Shown: positions 45,703 through 54,565 of the stretch, in pieces
Numbering within the stretch: position 1 is the stretch's first letter
Layout of the letters: each line of letters begins with the position of its first letter
Assembly (NCBI RefSeq): GCF_036607905.1
Contig: NZ_CP144555.1
Coordinates: forward strand, 3,534,001-3,598,000
Direction of reading: 5' to 3'
DNA: 64,000 nucleotides
From: Streptomyces sp. SCSIO 75703
GTDB taxonomy: Bacteria; Actinomycetota; Actinomycetes; Streptomycetales; Streptomycetaceae
Notes under the pieces: model-generated
What the model saw: only the letters and a program-made list of their open reading frames with translations
Told to the model about the DNA's origin: nothing
Database searches by the model: none
Made by a program: the position numbers and the translations under genes

Positions 45703-47772
45703 TCAGCCGATCTGCGCGTTCTTGGAGACGGTCACCTGGTCGACGTCGGAGGTCCGGACGGTGACGGCGACCTCCCAGTCGCCGGCCATCGGGATCTGCA
45801 CGCCGCTCGCCGACCAGTGTCCGGCGGTGATGCGGTCCGGGGCCACGGGCAGCGGCCCGATGTCCCGGGTCTTCAGGGTCAGGGCGACCTTGACCTCGGG
45901 CAGGTCGAAGGGGGTTCCGTCGGGGCGCTCGGCGAAGAGGTGCAGGGTGTTCTCGCCGACCCGCGCCGGGTCGGCGTCGACCCGCATGACGCCCTTGCCG
46001 TCGGGGCCGCCGGTGTCGAAGGACATGTCCAGGGTGAGGGCCCCGGAGGGGGCGGCGGGCGAGGAGGCCGAGGACGACGCTCCGGGAGCCTCGCTCTGGG
46101 CCGTGCGCCCCGGCTCGGTCTGGGTGAGCGCGGTGGTGACCGCGAGCAGGACGACCGCGACGCCCGCTTCGGCGAGGACCGAGCGGCGCAGCCCCAGGCG
46201 GTGCGGGTCGGCGTCGCGCAGCCGCTTGCGCCGCGCGGTGTCCATCGCCGCCCGCTGCCGGGCGAGCTGCGCCGCGCGCCGGGAGTCGGCCGTACCGGCC
46301 TCGCCGCCGTCCGTACGGCCCGCGCCGCCGTCCGTGCCGTCCGCGCCCCCGCCCGTACGGCCTGCGCCACCGTCCGTGCCGTCCGTACCGCCGTCCGCGC
46401 CCGCCGCGCCGCCGGAGCCCTTCTCCGCGCCGGTCTCCCGGGTCCGCGTACCGCTGTCCGGAGCCTCCGTGCCGCTGCCCCGGACCGCGGGGGCGGCGGT
46501 CCGCTTCTTCTCCTTCTCCCGGGGCCGGGGCACGACGGCCGTGGTCTCGGCGAGCCGCGCGGTCCACCGGCGGGAGAAGAAGGCGATGCCGACCACCACG
46601 GCCACCAGCAGCACCTTGGCGATGAGCAGTTGCCCGTACGCGGTGCCGGTCAGCGCCGTCCAGGACCCGAGCTGGCGCCAGGACTGGTAGACGCCGGTCG
46701 CCACGAGGGCGACCACGCTGCCGAAGGCGAGGTGGGAGAAGCGGCGTACCGCCGAGGTGGGCACGGGAGTGTCCGCGGGCGCCCGGTAGAGGGCGGCGAG
46801 CAGCGCGACGAGCCCGCCGAGCCAGGCGGCGACGGCCAGCAGGTGGACGATGTCGACCGGCATGGCGATCCCGGCCTGGAGGCCGACGGAGGCGTGCTCG
46901 GACATCGCCCAGCTCGCGGCGAGCCCGGCCGCCACGACGGTGCCGCCGGCCGCGAGCCCGAAGGTGAGGTCCCGCTTCTCGGTGTCCGCGCGCTTGTCGT
47001 ACGCGCCGAAGAGCACGGCGACGAAGAGCGCCCCCGCGGCGAGCAGCAGCAGCCGGGAGACGAGCGCCGCCCCCGTCTTGCTCTGGAGCACCTGCCCGAG
47101 GAGGGTCAGGTCGACGATGTCCCCGGCCTTCCCGGAGGTGGTGTACGCCCCGCGCAGCAGGAGCAGGACGAGTGTGGAGCCGGTCAGCGCCAGCCAGCCG
47201 GAGACGACCAGCCGTTGCAGGACCCGCACCCCGGCGCCGCGCGGCCAGCAGGCCAGGACGAACGCGGCCCCGCCGACGAGCACGGTGAACCCGGCGTACG
47301 ACACGTACCGCCCGATGCCGTACAGGGTGCCGACGAACCCGCCGCCGGCCGCCGGGACGGAGGCGGAGACGGACGTCTCGGAGGGGGCGCCGATGGAGAA
47401 GGTGTAGGCGCCGGCCACCGGGTGGCTGTCGGCGGACACGACCTGGTAGGCCACCGTGTAGGTGCCGTCGGCCAGGTCCGGCTTCAGCTTCACCGCGTAG
47501 GTCGTGCCGCCGGTGCCGAAGGGCTCGCCGTCGTCGACGCGGGTGCCTTTCGGGTCGAGGACCCGCAGGGAGTCGGCGTCCGTGGAGACCGACTCGGAGA
47601 AGGAGAGCGACACCTGGGCCGGGGCCTCGTCGACCACCGCCCCCTGCTGGGGATCGCTGCCGGTCAGAGCGGCGTGCGCGGAGGCCGGCGCGGCGCCGGC
47701 GAGCAGCGCGAGGAGCGCGGCCAGCAGCAGCGGCACCAGGGTTCTCAGCCGCGGGGCGGTGGTCTGCGTCAA
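45703..47772 (-). CDS. CopC-CopD fusion copper-resistance membrane protein
   Basis: The protein has 689 residues. A signal peptide leads to 'AHAALTGSDPQQGAVVDEAP', whose first His is a CopC copper ligand. The CopC domain reaches ~125 ('ADSHPVAGAYTFSIG'). Eight membrane helices of CopD type follow (~150-420). A charged, repeat-rich linker (~435-500) and a further helix lead to a C-terminal extracellular YtkA-like beta domain (~580-689). CopCD moves or holds copper across the membrane. It ends 8 bp before the peroxidase ATG, so both are likely in one operon with the chaperones upstream. Confidence 0.9.
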   Translation of the reverse strand: MTQTTAPRLRTLVPLLLAALLALLAGAAPASAHAALTGSDPQQGAVVDEAPAQVSLSFSESVSTDADSLRVLDPKGTRVDDGEPFGTGGTTYAVKLKPDLADGTYTVAYQVVSADSHPVAGAYTFSIGAPSETSVSASVPAAGGGFVGTLYGIGRYVSYAGFTVLVGGAAFVLACWPRGAGVRVLQRLVVSGWLALTGSTLVLLLLRGAYTTSGKAGDIVDLTLLGQVLQSKTGAALVSRLLLLAAGALFVAVLFGAYDKRADTEKRDLTFGLAAGGTVVAAGLAASWAMSEHASVGLQAGIAMPVDIVHLLAVAAWLGGLVALLAALYRAPADTPVPTSAVRRFSHLAFGSVVALVATGVYQSWRQLGSWTALTGTAYGQLLIAKVLLVAVVVGIAFFSRRWTARLAETTAVVPRPREKEKKRTAAPAVRGSGTEAPDSGTRTRETGAEKGSGGAAGADGGTDGTDGGAGRTGGGADGTDGGAGRTDGGEAGTADSRRAAQLARQRAAMDTARRKRLRDADPHRLGLRRSVLAEAGVAVVLLAVTTALTQTEPGRTAQSEAPGASSSASSPAAPSGALTLDMSFDTGGPDGKGVMRVDADPARVGENTLHLFAERPDGTPFDLPEVKVALTLKTRDIGPLPVAPDRITAGHWSASGVQIPMAGDWEVAVTVRTSDVDQVTVSKNAQIG
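46312..46395. repeat. 42-bp tandem repeat in the CopCD linker
   Basis: Two copies (46312-46353 and 46354-46395), starting CGTACGGCC, differ at few positions and keep frame. They encode a 14-residue Gly/Asp/Thr unit (ADGTDGGAGRTDGG-like). They belong to a disordered cytoplasmic linker, and copy number probably varies between strains. Confidence 0.7.
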
Positions 47773-47785
47773 GGTGGTCCCTCCC

Positions 47786-48244
47786 TCAGTGTCCGGAGCG
47801 TCCGTCCGCGGGGCGGTAGGTGGCGGACTTCACCGGCATGGTGACCGTGACGGGGTCGGAATGGGCGAAGCGCAGTTCGACGGTGACCGTCTCGCCTTCC
47901 TGGAGGCGGCGCGTCAGCTTCTCGAACATCAGGTGGTTGCCGCCGCTTTCGAGGACCAGCTCGCCCCGGGCCGGGATCGGGAGGCGGTCGGCCGCCTTCA
48001 TCCGGCCGTCGACGGTCCGGTGCACGCCGACCTCGCCGGCCTCGCTGGTGACGGAGGTCAGTTCGTCCTTGCCCTCACCCTTGTTGGTGATGGTGAGGAA
48101 ACCGGCGGCCATGGAGTCGGAGACCGGCTGCGGTATGTAGGCGGAGCCGACGGACAGGTCCGGTGCGGCGTCGGAGCCGTCGCCGCAGCCGGCCAGCAGC
48201 AGGGCGCCCGCGAGTGCCGCGGCGGCAACGGCGGGGCGCCTCAC
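47786..48244 (-). CDS. PCuAC-type copper chaperone lipoprotein (ECuC-like)
   Basis: The protein has 152 residues from GTG 48244, overlapping the Sco stop (GTGA). The lipobox is 'LAGALLLAGCGDGSD'. Copper ligands follow the PCuAC pattern: 'VGVHRTVDGRMKAADRLPIP' (His, Met) and 'SGGNHLMFEKL' (His-x-Met). PCuAC proteins carry Cu(I) outside the membrane to Sco and the oxidase CuA site. In S. lividans the equivalent works with Sco for copper delivery (literature). The overlaps link it tightly with the Sco gene upstream. Confidence 0.9.
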   Translation of the reverse strand: MRRPAVAAAALAGALLLAGCGDGSDAAPDLSVGSAYIPQPVSDSMAAGFLTITNKGEGKDELTSVTSEAGEVGVHRTVDGRMKAADRLPIPARGELVLESGGNHLMFEKLTRRLQEGETVTVELRFAHSDPVTVTMPVKSATYRPADGRSGH

Positions 48245-48891
48245 GGGTTCTCCCCCTTGACGATCTTGGGGAGGTCCTGGGTGTAGTCGTCGACGGTGGT
48301 GTCCTCGCCGTAGAGGACGTAGCCCGCGTCCGTCTTCGGGGAGAACGCGACGACCTGGGTGCCGTGCGTGGAGACGATCTCGCCGTCCTTGTCCTTCGTG
48401 GCCGGCTCGATGGAGATGCCGAGCGTGCGGGCGCCGGCCTGGATGGTGTCGAAGTCGCCGGTCAGCCCCACGACCGTGGAGTCGATGCTCTTGAGCCACT
48501 TGCCCAGTTCCTCGGGGGTGTCCCGCTCCGGGTCGGTGGTGACGAACACCACGCGCAGCGCGTCCTGGTCGGCCTGGGAGAGCTGCTGCTTGGCCACGGC
48601 CAGGTTGTGCATGGTGAGCGGGCAGACGTCCGGGCAGTGGGTGTAGCCGAAGTAGATCAGCGTCGGCTTGCCCGCGGTCTGCTCGCGGAAGTCGTACTGC
48701 TTGCCGTCGGTGCCGGTGAGGACCAGGTCGGGCTTCTCGAAGGGCTTGTCGAGGACGGTGGCCGCCTGCCGGGCGGTGTCCTCGGAGACCATCGTGACCG
48801 GCGGGTCGTTGTCGGTACCGCTGCCGCAGGCGGACAGGGTCAGGGAGGCGGCGGCGAGCAGGGCGGCCGCGGCGAACGTCTTCTTGCGCAT
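48241..48891 (-). CDS. sco: Sco1/SenC-type copper chaperone lipoprotein
   Basis: The protein has 216 residues. Lipobox Cys lies in 'LLAAASLTLSACGSGTDN'. The thioredoxin fold carries the Cu-binding 'YTHCPDVCPLTMHNL' (C-x3-C) and the later His in 'IVSTHGTQVVAFSP', the three Sco ligands. Sco delivers copper to cytochrome oxidase and, in S. lividans, to GlxA (literature). It lies in a leftward row (YcnI-like, Sco, PCuAC, CopCD, DyP peroxidase). Confidence 0.94.
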   Translation of the reverse strand: MRKKTFAAAALLAAASLTLSACGSGTDNDPPVTMVSEDTARQAATVLDKPFEKPDLVLTGTDGKQYDFREQTAGKPTLIYFGYTHCPDVCPLTMHNLAVAKQQLSQADQDALRVVFVTTDPERDTPEELGKWLKSIDSTVVGLTGDFDTIQAGARTLGISIEPATKDKDGEIVSTHGTQVVAFSPKTDAGYVLYGEDTTVDDYTQDLPKIVKGENP

Positions 48892-49015
48892 AAGGAAATG
48901 TCCCAGATGTGAAGTACCCCGGCGGGCACCGGGGTCCCCGGACGACAGGGACCCCGGCACCCACCGGACGGGTGGGCGCGCCGCCGCCGAGGCGGCGGCG
49001 CACCGGCGGGCGTGG

Positions 49016-49759
49016 TTACGCCGACGTCCCGGAGTCGCGCCGGCGTCCGGCCAGCACGCCGTAGCCGATGCCGGCGGCGCCGACGACGATGCCGACGATG
49101 CCGAGGACGCGGGCGGTGGTGTCACTGCCGTCTCCGGAGGCGGAGCCCTCGGCGGCGGTGTTCTCGGTGCCGGAGCCGGCCTTGTCGTCGGCGTCGGCAC
49201 CCGACGCGCCGTGGCCGTCGCCCTCGGGGGCGGACAGCGTCAGGACGGGCGCGGGGGTGTCCGGCTCCTCCTGGCCCTCCTGCGGCACCTCGATCCAGCG
49301 CACGACCTCCTTGTTGGAGTACGTCTGGATCGCCTTGAAGACCATCTGGTCGGCGTCGGCGGGCAGGGTGCCGACGGAGACCGGGAACTTCTGGAAGAAG
49401 CCCGGCTCGATGCCCTTGCCGTCCGCCGTCCAGGTCACCTTGGTGACGGCCTCGTCGATCTGCTTGCCGTGCACCTCCAGCGGCTTGTCCAGCTTGGACT
49501 TGGTGACCTCCGCCTTCCAGCCGCTGACCGGCTGCGGCATCACGGACGCCAGCGGCTGGTCGGCCGGGAAGGTGACCTCCACCTTGGTGGTGGAGGCGTT
49601 GTCGCGCTCGTTCGGCACCTTGAAGTCGACGACCGCGTAGCCGCCCTTGGCCGCGGTGCCCTCGGGCTGCACGGTGACGTGCGCGAACGCGGGGGCGCCG
49701 AGGGCGAGGACGGCGATGCCGGAGACGGCGCCGACGGCGGCGATACGGGAAACCTTCAT
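49016..49759 (-). CDS. YcnI-like (DUF1775) copper-binding membrane-anchored protein
   Basis: The protein has 247 residues. The signal peptide ends in 'PAFAHVTVQPEGTAAKGG', leaving His at the mature N-terminus, the copper-binding His brace of YcnI. Core 'YAVVDFKVPNERDNASTTKV' and 'SGWKAEVTKSKLDKPLEVHG' belong to DUF1775. A Gly/Ala/Asp-rich stalk and C-terminal helix 'VLGIVGIVVGAAGIGYGVLA' anchor it. It belongs with the Sco/PCuAC/CopCD genes downstream; a role in copper capture outside the cell is inferred from the family. Confidence 0.9.
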   Translation of the reverse strand: MKVSRIAAVGAVSGIAVLALGAPAFAHVTVQPEGTAAKGGYAVVDFKVPNERDNASTTKVEVTFPADQPLASVMPQPVSGWKAEVTKSKLDKPLEVHGKQIDEAVTKVTWTADGKGIEPGFFQKFPVSVGTLPADADQMVFKAIQTYSNKEVVRWIEVPQEGQEEPDTPAPVLTLSAPEGDGHGASGADADDKAGSGTENTAAEGSASGDGSDTTARVLGIVGIVVGAAGIGYGVLAGRRRDSGTSA

Positions 49760-49898
49760 GGAGGGAGTGCTCCGCTTCGGATGAGGTCCGGTGCTGCACC
49801 GGACGGAGGGAGGAGAGCGCGCGGGCGCGCGCGGGCCGCACGACGGCGGCCCCCTCCGGCTCCGCGCTCGGCGGAAGCGGGGCGGTGGTCGCGTCGTG

Positions 49899-50720
49899 TC
49901 AGGCGGCGAGGGCGACGGCGCTCGGCGGTCCGCGCCGGATCACCGAGTGCTGGAGCACGACGGTGTGCGGCTTCGACGGCGCGCGGCGGGCCGGGTGCGG
50001 CAGCCGCGGCCCCGTGCCCGGTACGGCGGCCTGCCCCGTGTGCAGCGCGCGCACCAGGGCCAGCGCCGCCCGCAGCGCCCGGACCAGGGCGCCTTCGGCC
50101 ACCGACTGGGCCGAGTGCGCGGACAGGGCGATCAGCCGGGTCAGGGCCAGGTCCCCGCGCCGCAGCAGCCAGCCCGCGGCGAGGGCCGCGAGGGCGTGGC
50201 CGAGCAGCATCGGCAGGGAGGGGAGCAGGGCGGCGGCCGGGCTCCCGAGGGTGTCCGCCGCGGGGTGTCCGCCACCCGTGCCGGGGGGCGGGACGAGCCG
50301 CGCGTCGGTGAGGATGCGGTGTGCCTGGGCGGGGCTGATGGCCGCCGCGGTGGTCCCGCACACCAGGCGGGCCGCCTGCTGGACGAGGGAGGCGTCGGAC
50401 ATGGCCCCGTCCGCCGCGCCGGAGGACGCCGCCGTCGCGCCGGCGTGCTGGCCCAGCCCGAACAGCGCGTGCAGCGCGGTCTGGCCCGCCGTGAGCAGGG
50501 CGGTGATCAGCGCGAGGGAACGCTCGCGCCCGGCGAGGGGCACGGCGACCAGGACCGCTCCGAGGAACCCGGCGCCCAGCGTCCACAGCGGAACGGCGGC
50601 GCAGGAGGCCAGGGTGTGCCCCGCCGCGGCCAGCACGACGCAGACCGCGGCGAACACCGCGGCCCGCAGGAACCGGAGGTCGGCTCCGGAGCGCGCCGTA
50701 GGCGGGTGGGGGGCAGTCAT
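49899..50720 (-). CDS. predicted membrane protein next to the copper genes
   Basis: The protein has 273 residues with about six hydrophobic segments ('FAAVCVVLAAAGHTLASCAA', 'PLWTLGAGFLGAVLVAVPLA', 'ALITALLTAGQTALHALFGL', 'LLPSLPMLLGHALAALAAGW'). An HxxxxH-like spread of His ('GHTLAS', 'ALHALFGLGQHAG', 'LGHALAAL') lies within helices and could bind metal. No family is recognised. It is upstream of the YcnI-like gene on the same strand (139-bp gap), a common arrangement in actinobacteria, so a link to copper handling is plausible but unproven. Confidence 0.72.
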   Translation of the reverse strand: MTAPHPPTARSGADLRFLRAAVFAAVCVVLAAAGHTLASCAAVPLWTLGAGFLGAVLVAVPLAGRERSLALITALLTAGQTALHALFGLGQHAGATAASSGAADGAMSDASLVQQAARLVCGTTAAAISPAQAHRILTDARLVPPPGTGGGHPAADTLGSPAAALLPSLPMLLGHALAALAAGWLLRRGDLALTRLIALSAHSAQSVAEGALVRALRAALALVRALHTGQAAVPGTGPRLPHPARRAPSKPHTVVLQHSVIRRGPPSAVALAA

Positions 50721-50942
50721 GGCGGGCCCATCATCCCACTGGCCCCCGGGATCCCGTACGGCAGGTCCACACGATGCGGTACGACCGTATGGTCACCGCC
50801 CGGCCGGGGGCGCCCCGGCATACACCGATCACTGCGGGGACGCATCCGCCGTATGGGCGTTCCGGCGTACGGACCGCGCTTATGGCCCGGGGTGGGGGGC
50901 AATACGTATCGGTATGTCGAGCCGTGGCCGGGAGGCTGGAGC

Positions 50943-51386
50943 ATGAGCATCTGGTGGTCACTCCATTTGCGGCGCGAGGCCGCGAGCGTCCCCCTGGCGC
51001 GCCGTCTGCTGGTCGGCACGATGGAGACCGCGGGCGTCGACCCCGACATCTCCTTCGACCTGTCCGTCGCCCTCGGCGAGGCGTGCGCCAACGCGGTGGA
51101 GCACGGCGGTCCGGACGGGCCCGGCGGTCCCTCGCAGGCGTACCGCGTCACGGCCTACCTGGACGGCGAGCGGTGCCGGATCGAGGTCGCCGACTCGGGC
51201 CCCGGCTTCCCCGGGCGGCCGGTCCGCGCGGCCTCGCCGGAGGCGGAGCACGGGCGCGGCCTGTGCCTCATCCGGGAGCTGGCCGACCACGTGCACGTCG
51301 GCGGCGCGCAGGGCCGGGCCGGCGCGGTGGTCAGCTTCGACAAGGTCCTCAAATGGCGCGAGGACGCCCCCCTGGCGGCGGTGTGA
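50943..51386 (+). CDS. anti-sigma-type ATP-binding protein (HATPase_c_2)
   Basis: The protein has 147 residues. It starts MSIWWSLHLRREAASVPLAR. ATP-site motifs are 'FDLSVALGEACANAVEHGGP' (N box with Glu/Asn), 'RIEVADSGPGFPG' (G1) and 'EHGRGLCLIRELADHV' (G2). These are RsbW-like proteins that bind sigma factors or phosphorylate anti-anti-sigma proteins. No sigma factor is adjacent. GGGAGG precedes the ATG. A SpoIIE-type phosphatase gene lies 1.8 kb away and a second ATPase of this type at 58276. Confidence 0.88.
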   Translation: MSIWWSLHLRREAASVPLARRLLVGTMETAGVDPDISFDLSVALGEACANAVEHGGPDGPGGPSQAYRVTAYLDGERCRIEVADSGPGFPGRPVRAASPEAEHGRGLCLIRELADHVHVGGAQGRAGAVVSFDKVLKWREDAPLAAV

Positions 51387-51410
51387 CCACCGCGGGCGCC
51401 CCACGGCACA

Positions 51411-51447
51411 CGGACGGCCGGGTACGGGGCACGTACCCGGCCGTCCG
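51411..51447. terminator. strong bidirectional hairpin
   Basis: A 15-bp perfect stem, CGGACGGCCGGGTAC / GTACCCGGCCGTCCG, with a 7-base loop (51426-51432). A further GCACA/TGTGC pairing lies beyond a two-base bulge. It lies between convergent genes (stops at 51386 and 51465). Confidence 0.85.
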
Positions 51448-51464
51448 CGTGTGCCCGCGCGGGG

Positions 51465-52922
51465 TCAGCCCTTCAGGGCGGCCATCCACCGCTCGACCTC
51501 GTCCGACCGCCGGGGCAGCGCGGCGCTGAGGTTCCGGTTGCCGTCCTCGGTGACCAGGATGTCGTCCTCGATCCGGACGCCGATGCCGCGGTACTCCTCC
51601 GGCACGGTCAGGTCGTCGGCCTGGAAGTACAGGCCCGGCTCGACGGTGAGCACCATGCCGGGCTCCAGCGTGCCGTCGACGTAGGTCTCCACGCGGGCCG
51701 CGGCGCAGTCGTGGACGTCCATGCCGAGCATGTGACCGGTGCCGTGCAGCGTCCAGCGGCGCTGGAGGCCCAGCTCCAGCACCCGCTCGACCGGGCCCTC
51801 GACGAGGCCCCACTCGACCAGCCTGGCCGCCAGCACGCGCTGCGCGGCGTCGTGGAAGTCGCGGTACTTGGCGCCCGGCCGCACCGCCGCGATACCGGCC
51901 TCCTGGGCGTCGTACACGGCGTCGTAGATCTTCTTCTGCAGCTCGGTGTACGTGCCGTTGATCGGCAGCGTGCGGGTGACGTCGGCCGTGTAGTAGGTGT
52001 GCGTCTCCACGCCCGCGTCGAGCAGCAGCAGTTCGCCGGAGCGGACCGGGCCGTCGTTGCGGACCCAGTGCAGGGTGCAGGCGTGCGGGCCGGCGGCGCA
52101 GATCGAGCCGTAGCCGACGTCGTTGCCCTCCACGCGCGCGCGCAGGAAGAAGGTGCCCTCGATGTAGCGCTCGCTGGTCGCCTCGGCCTTGTCGAGGACC
52201 TTCACGACGTCCTCGAAGCCGCGCACGGTGGAGTCGACGGCCTTCTGCAGCTCGCCGATCTCGAACTCGTCCTTGACGAGACGGGCCTCGGAGAGGAAGA
52301 CGCGCAGCTCCTCGTCGCGCTCGGCGGTGACCTTGTCGGTCAGCGCCTCCTCGATTCCGGCGTCGTGGCCGCGCACGACGCGCACCGGGCCGGTGGCCTC
52401 GCGCAGCAGGCCGGTCAGCTCGCGGACGTCGGAGGCGGGGATGCCGTACCGCCGCTCCGCCTCGGTGAGGGAGTGGCGGCGGCCGACCCACAGCTCGCCC
52501 TGGCCGTCGAGCCAGAACTCGCCGTTCTCCCGGTCGGAGCGCGGCAGCAGGTACAGGGTGGCGGAGTGGCCCTCGCTCTCGGGTTCCAGGACCAGGACGC
52601 CGTCCTCGGTCTGGTTGCCGGTGAGGTAGGCGTACTCGACCGAGGCACGGAAGGAGTACTCCGTGTCGTTCGAACGGGTCTTCAGGTTGCCCGCGGGGAT
52701 CACCAGCCGCTCGCCGGGGAAGCGGGCGGACAGCGCGGCGCGGCGGGCCGCGGTCTCGGCGGCCTGGGCGATCGGCTCCAGGTCGTGCAGCTCGGTGTCG
52801 GCCCAGCCCGACCGCATGTTCTCGGCCAGCTCGTCGGACACGCCCGGGTACAGGCCGTTCTTGCGCTGCTTGATCGGCTCTTCCTCGGTGCCTTCCGGGG
52901 TCTCCGGGAGCTCCTCCGTCAC
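51465..52922 (-). CDS. pepP: Xaa-Pro aminopeptidase (M24B)
   Basis: The protein has 485 residues from GTG 52922 with AAGGAGGA upstream. The N-terminal AMP_N domain has 'RFPGERLVIPAGNLKTRSND'. The pita-bread domain has metal ligands Asp in 'LLLLDAGVETHTYYTADVTR' (two Asp), His in 'TLHGTGHMLGMDVHD', Glu in 'MVLTVEPGLYF' and Glu in 'GVRIEDDILV'. All five dimanganese ligands are present. The enzyme removes N-terminal residues before proline in the cytosol. Confidence 0.95.
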   Translation of the reverse strand: MTEELPETPEGTEEEPIKQRKNGLYPGVSDELAENMRSGWADTELHDLEPIAQAAETAARRAALSARFPGERLVIPAGNLKTRSNDTEYSFRASVEYAYLTGNQTEDGVLVLEPESEGHSATLYLLPRSDRENGEFWLDGQGELWVGRRHSLTEAERRYGIPASDVRELTGLLREATGPVRVVRGHDAGIEEALTDKVTAERDEELRVFLSEARLVKDEFEIGELQKAVDSTVRGFEDVVKVLDKAEATSERYIEGTFFLRARVEGNDVGYGSICAAGPHACTLHWVRNDGPVRSGELLLLDAGVETHTYYTADVTRTLPINGTYTELQKKIYDAVYDAQEAGIAAVRPGAKYRDFHDAAQRVLAARLVEWGLVEGPVERVLELGLQRRWTLHGTGHMLGMDVHDCAAARVETYVDGTLEPGMVLTVEPGLYFQADDLTVPEEYRGIGVRIEDDILVTEDGNRNLSAALPRRSDEVERWMAALKG

Positions 52923-53161
52923 GGTCTTCCTCCTTGTCGCGGCACTGGACCACTCCCCATCGTACGGTCGTGCGGAAGGGGGCACAGGGCTGCAGTACCG
53001 CTTACACCGTGCATCACTGTCCGATATCCGGACGCAAGGGGCGTCTCGAAGGGGCGCGAGGGCGTCGGAGCGAACGTTTTCGGCCGATCCCTCGGCGGGC
53101 CGGCGCGCGGGCCCGCCCGTCATGGGCGGGGCGCGGCCCGCCGCCGGGCCGGCGCGCGCCG

Positions 53162-54565
53162 CTACTCGAACCGCACCGCCAGCAGGACGACGTCCTCCTC
53201 GCTGTCCGCGTCGCCCGCGCCCTCGGGCAGGACCGTGCGCAGCACGTGGTCGGCGACGGCGTCCGCGTCGTGCCGGGCGGAGCGGGGGATGCCCGCCGCC
53301 GCGGCGCGCAGCCGGGCGAAGGCGCGGTCGGCCGGGTCGCCGGTGCGGTGCAGCAGGCCGTCGGTGTAGAGCAGGACCGTCTCGCCCGGCTCGGCCTGGA
53401 TCTCCACGCTGGGCGCCTCCCAGCAGGCGAGCATGCCGAGCGGCGCGGAGACGGAGGTCTCCACGAACTCCGTGCGGTGGTCGCCGACGAGCAGCGGCGG
53501 GCTGTGCCCGGCGCCGGCCAGGGTGATCCGGCGCGGGGCGGGCTCGCAGTAGCCGAACAGGGCGGTGGCCGAGCGGGCGGGCTCGGTGAGCCGCAGGAGC
53601 AGCTCCAGGTCGGACAGGACCGCGACCGGGTCCTCGCCCTCCATCACGGCGTACGCCCGCAGCGAGGCGCGCAGCCGCCCCATCGCGGCCACGGCGCTGG
53701 GGCCGGAGCCGGTCACGGAGCCGACGGCCAGGCCGAGCGCGGCTTCCGGCAGCGGCAGCGCGTCGTACCAGTCGCCGCCGCCGCGCGGGCCGGTGCGGTG
53801 CCGGGCGGCGAGCTGGACACCGGGCACCCGTGGCAGACGGGAGGGCAGCAGTTCCTCCGCCAGGGTGGCCATCGCCGTGCGGGTGCGCTCCAGTTCCAGG
53901 AGGCGGGCGAGGTGTTCGGCCGCGCACCGGGCGTACAGCCCGGCCAGGTGCCGCTGCCGCTCGGCCGGTTCGGCGGGTTCGTCGTAGAGCCAGACGGCGG
54001 CACCCAGCCGTCCGGTGCCCCGCGCGCTCAGCGGGAGGGCGTAGCTCGCGGCGTAGCCGAGGCGGGCGGCGACCTCGCGGTGGCGGGGGTCGAGCCCCTC
54101 GGCGGCGAACAGGTCCGGGTCGGCGATGCCGGCCTCGGCGGGCGGGCCCGGCGGTGCCTCCAGGAGCCGGCAGTGGGGCAGGGCGGCGCGCGGCACGGTC
54201 TCGAGGAGGCCGAGGTCGGCGCGGGCCAGGCCCAGTCCGACGGTGCCGCGCGGACCGTGTCCGTCGGCCGGTTCCAGGACGACCAGGCCGCGCCGGGCGC
54301 CGACCAGGGCGGCACCGGCGCGCAGCACTTCCTGGAGTGCCTCGGCGAGGGAACCGGTGCCGGTCAGCCGCTCGGTCAGTTCGTGGAGGGTCGTCAGGTC
54401 GGAGATCCAGCCGGCGAGACGGTCCTGGAGGAGGACGCCCGGCGGGTCGGCCGGGGCGGGCGGCGCGGCCGGCGCGTGTTCCGGGCCGGCGGGCGCGACA
54501 GTGTGGGCGGGGGAGGGAACCGTCGAATCGATTCCAGCCACTTTCGCGGGGTGTGGGGCGGTCAT
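53162..54565 (-). CDS. GAF-domain SpoIIE/PP2C-type serine phosphatase
   Basis: The protein has 467 residues. The GAF domain (~60-210) has 'GLVVLEPADGHG' and 'ASYALPLSARGTGRLGAAVW'. The SpoIIE-type PP2C domain (~235-467) has 'LLPSRLPRVPGVQLAARHRT', 'GGDWYDALPL' (first metal Asp), 'GSGPSAVAAMGRLRASLRAY', 'LAGAGHSPPLL' and 'GETVLLYTDGLLHRTGD' (metal Asp). It should dephosphorylate anti-anti-sigma proteins in partner switching. In the second motif Val-Thr-Gly replaces the common Val-x-Gly-Asp-Gly ('GSVTGSGP'), losing one metal Asp, so activity may be altered. Confidence 0.88.
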   Translation of the reverse strand: MTAPHPAKVAGIDSTVPSPAHTVAPAGPEHAPAAPPAPADPPGVLLQDRLAGWISDLTTLHELTERLTGTGSLAEALQEVLRAGAALVGARRGLVVLEPADGHGPRGTVGLGLARADLGLLETVPRAALPHCRLLEAPPGPPAEAGIADPDLFAAEGLDPRHREVAARLGYAASYALPLSARGTGRLGAAVWLYDEPAEPAERQRHLAGLYARCAAEHLARLLELERTRTAMATLAEELLPSRLPRVPGVQLAARHRTGPRGGGDWYDALPLPEAALGLAVGSVTGSGPSAVAAMGRLRASLRAYAVMEGEDPVAVLSDLELLLRLTEPARSATALFGYCEPAPRRITLAGAGHSPPLLVGDHRTEFVETSVSAPLGMLACWEAPSVEIQAEPGETVLLYTDGLLHRTGDPADRAFARLRAAAAGIPRSARHDADAVADHVLRTVLPEGAGDADSEEDVVLLAVRFE

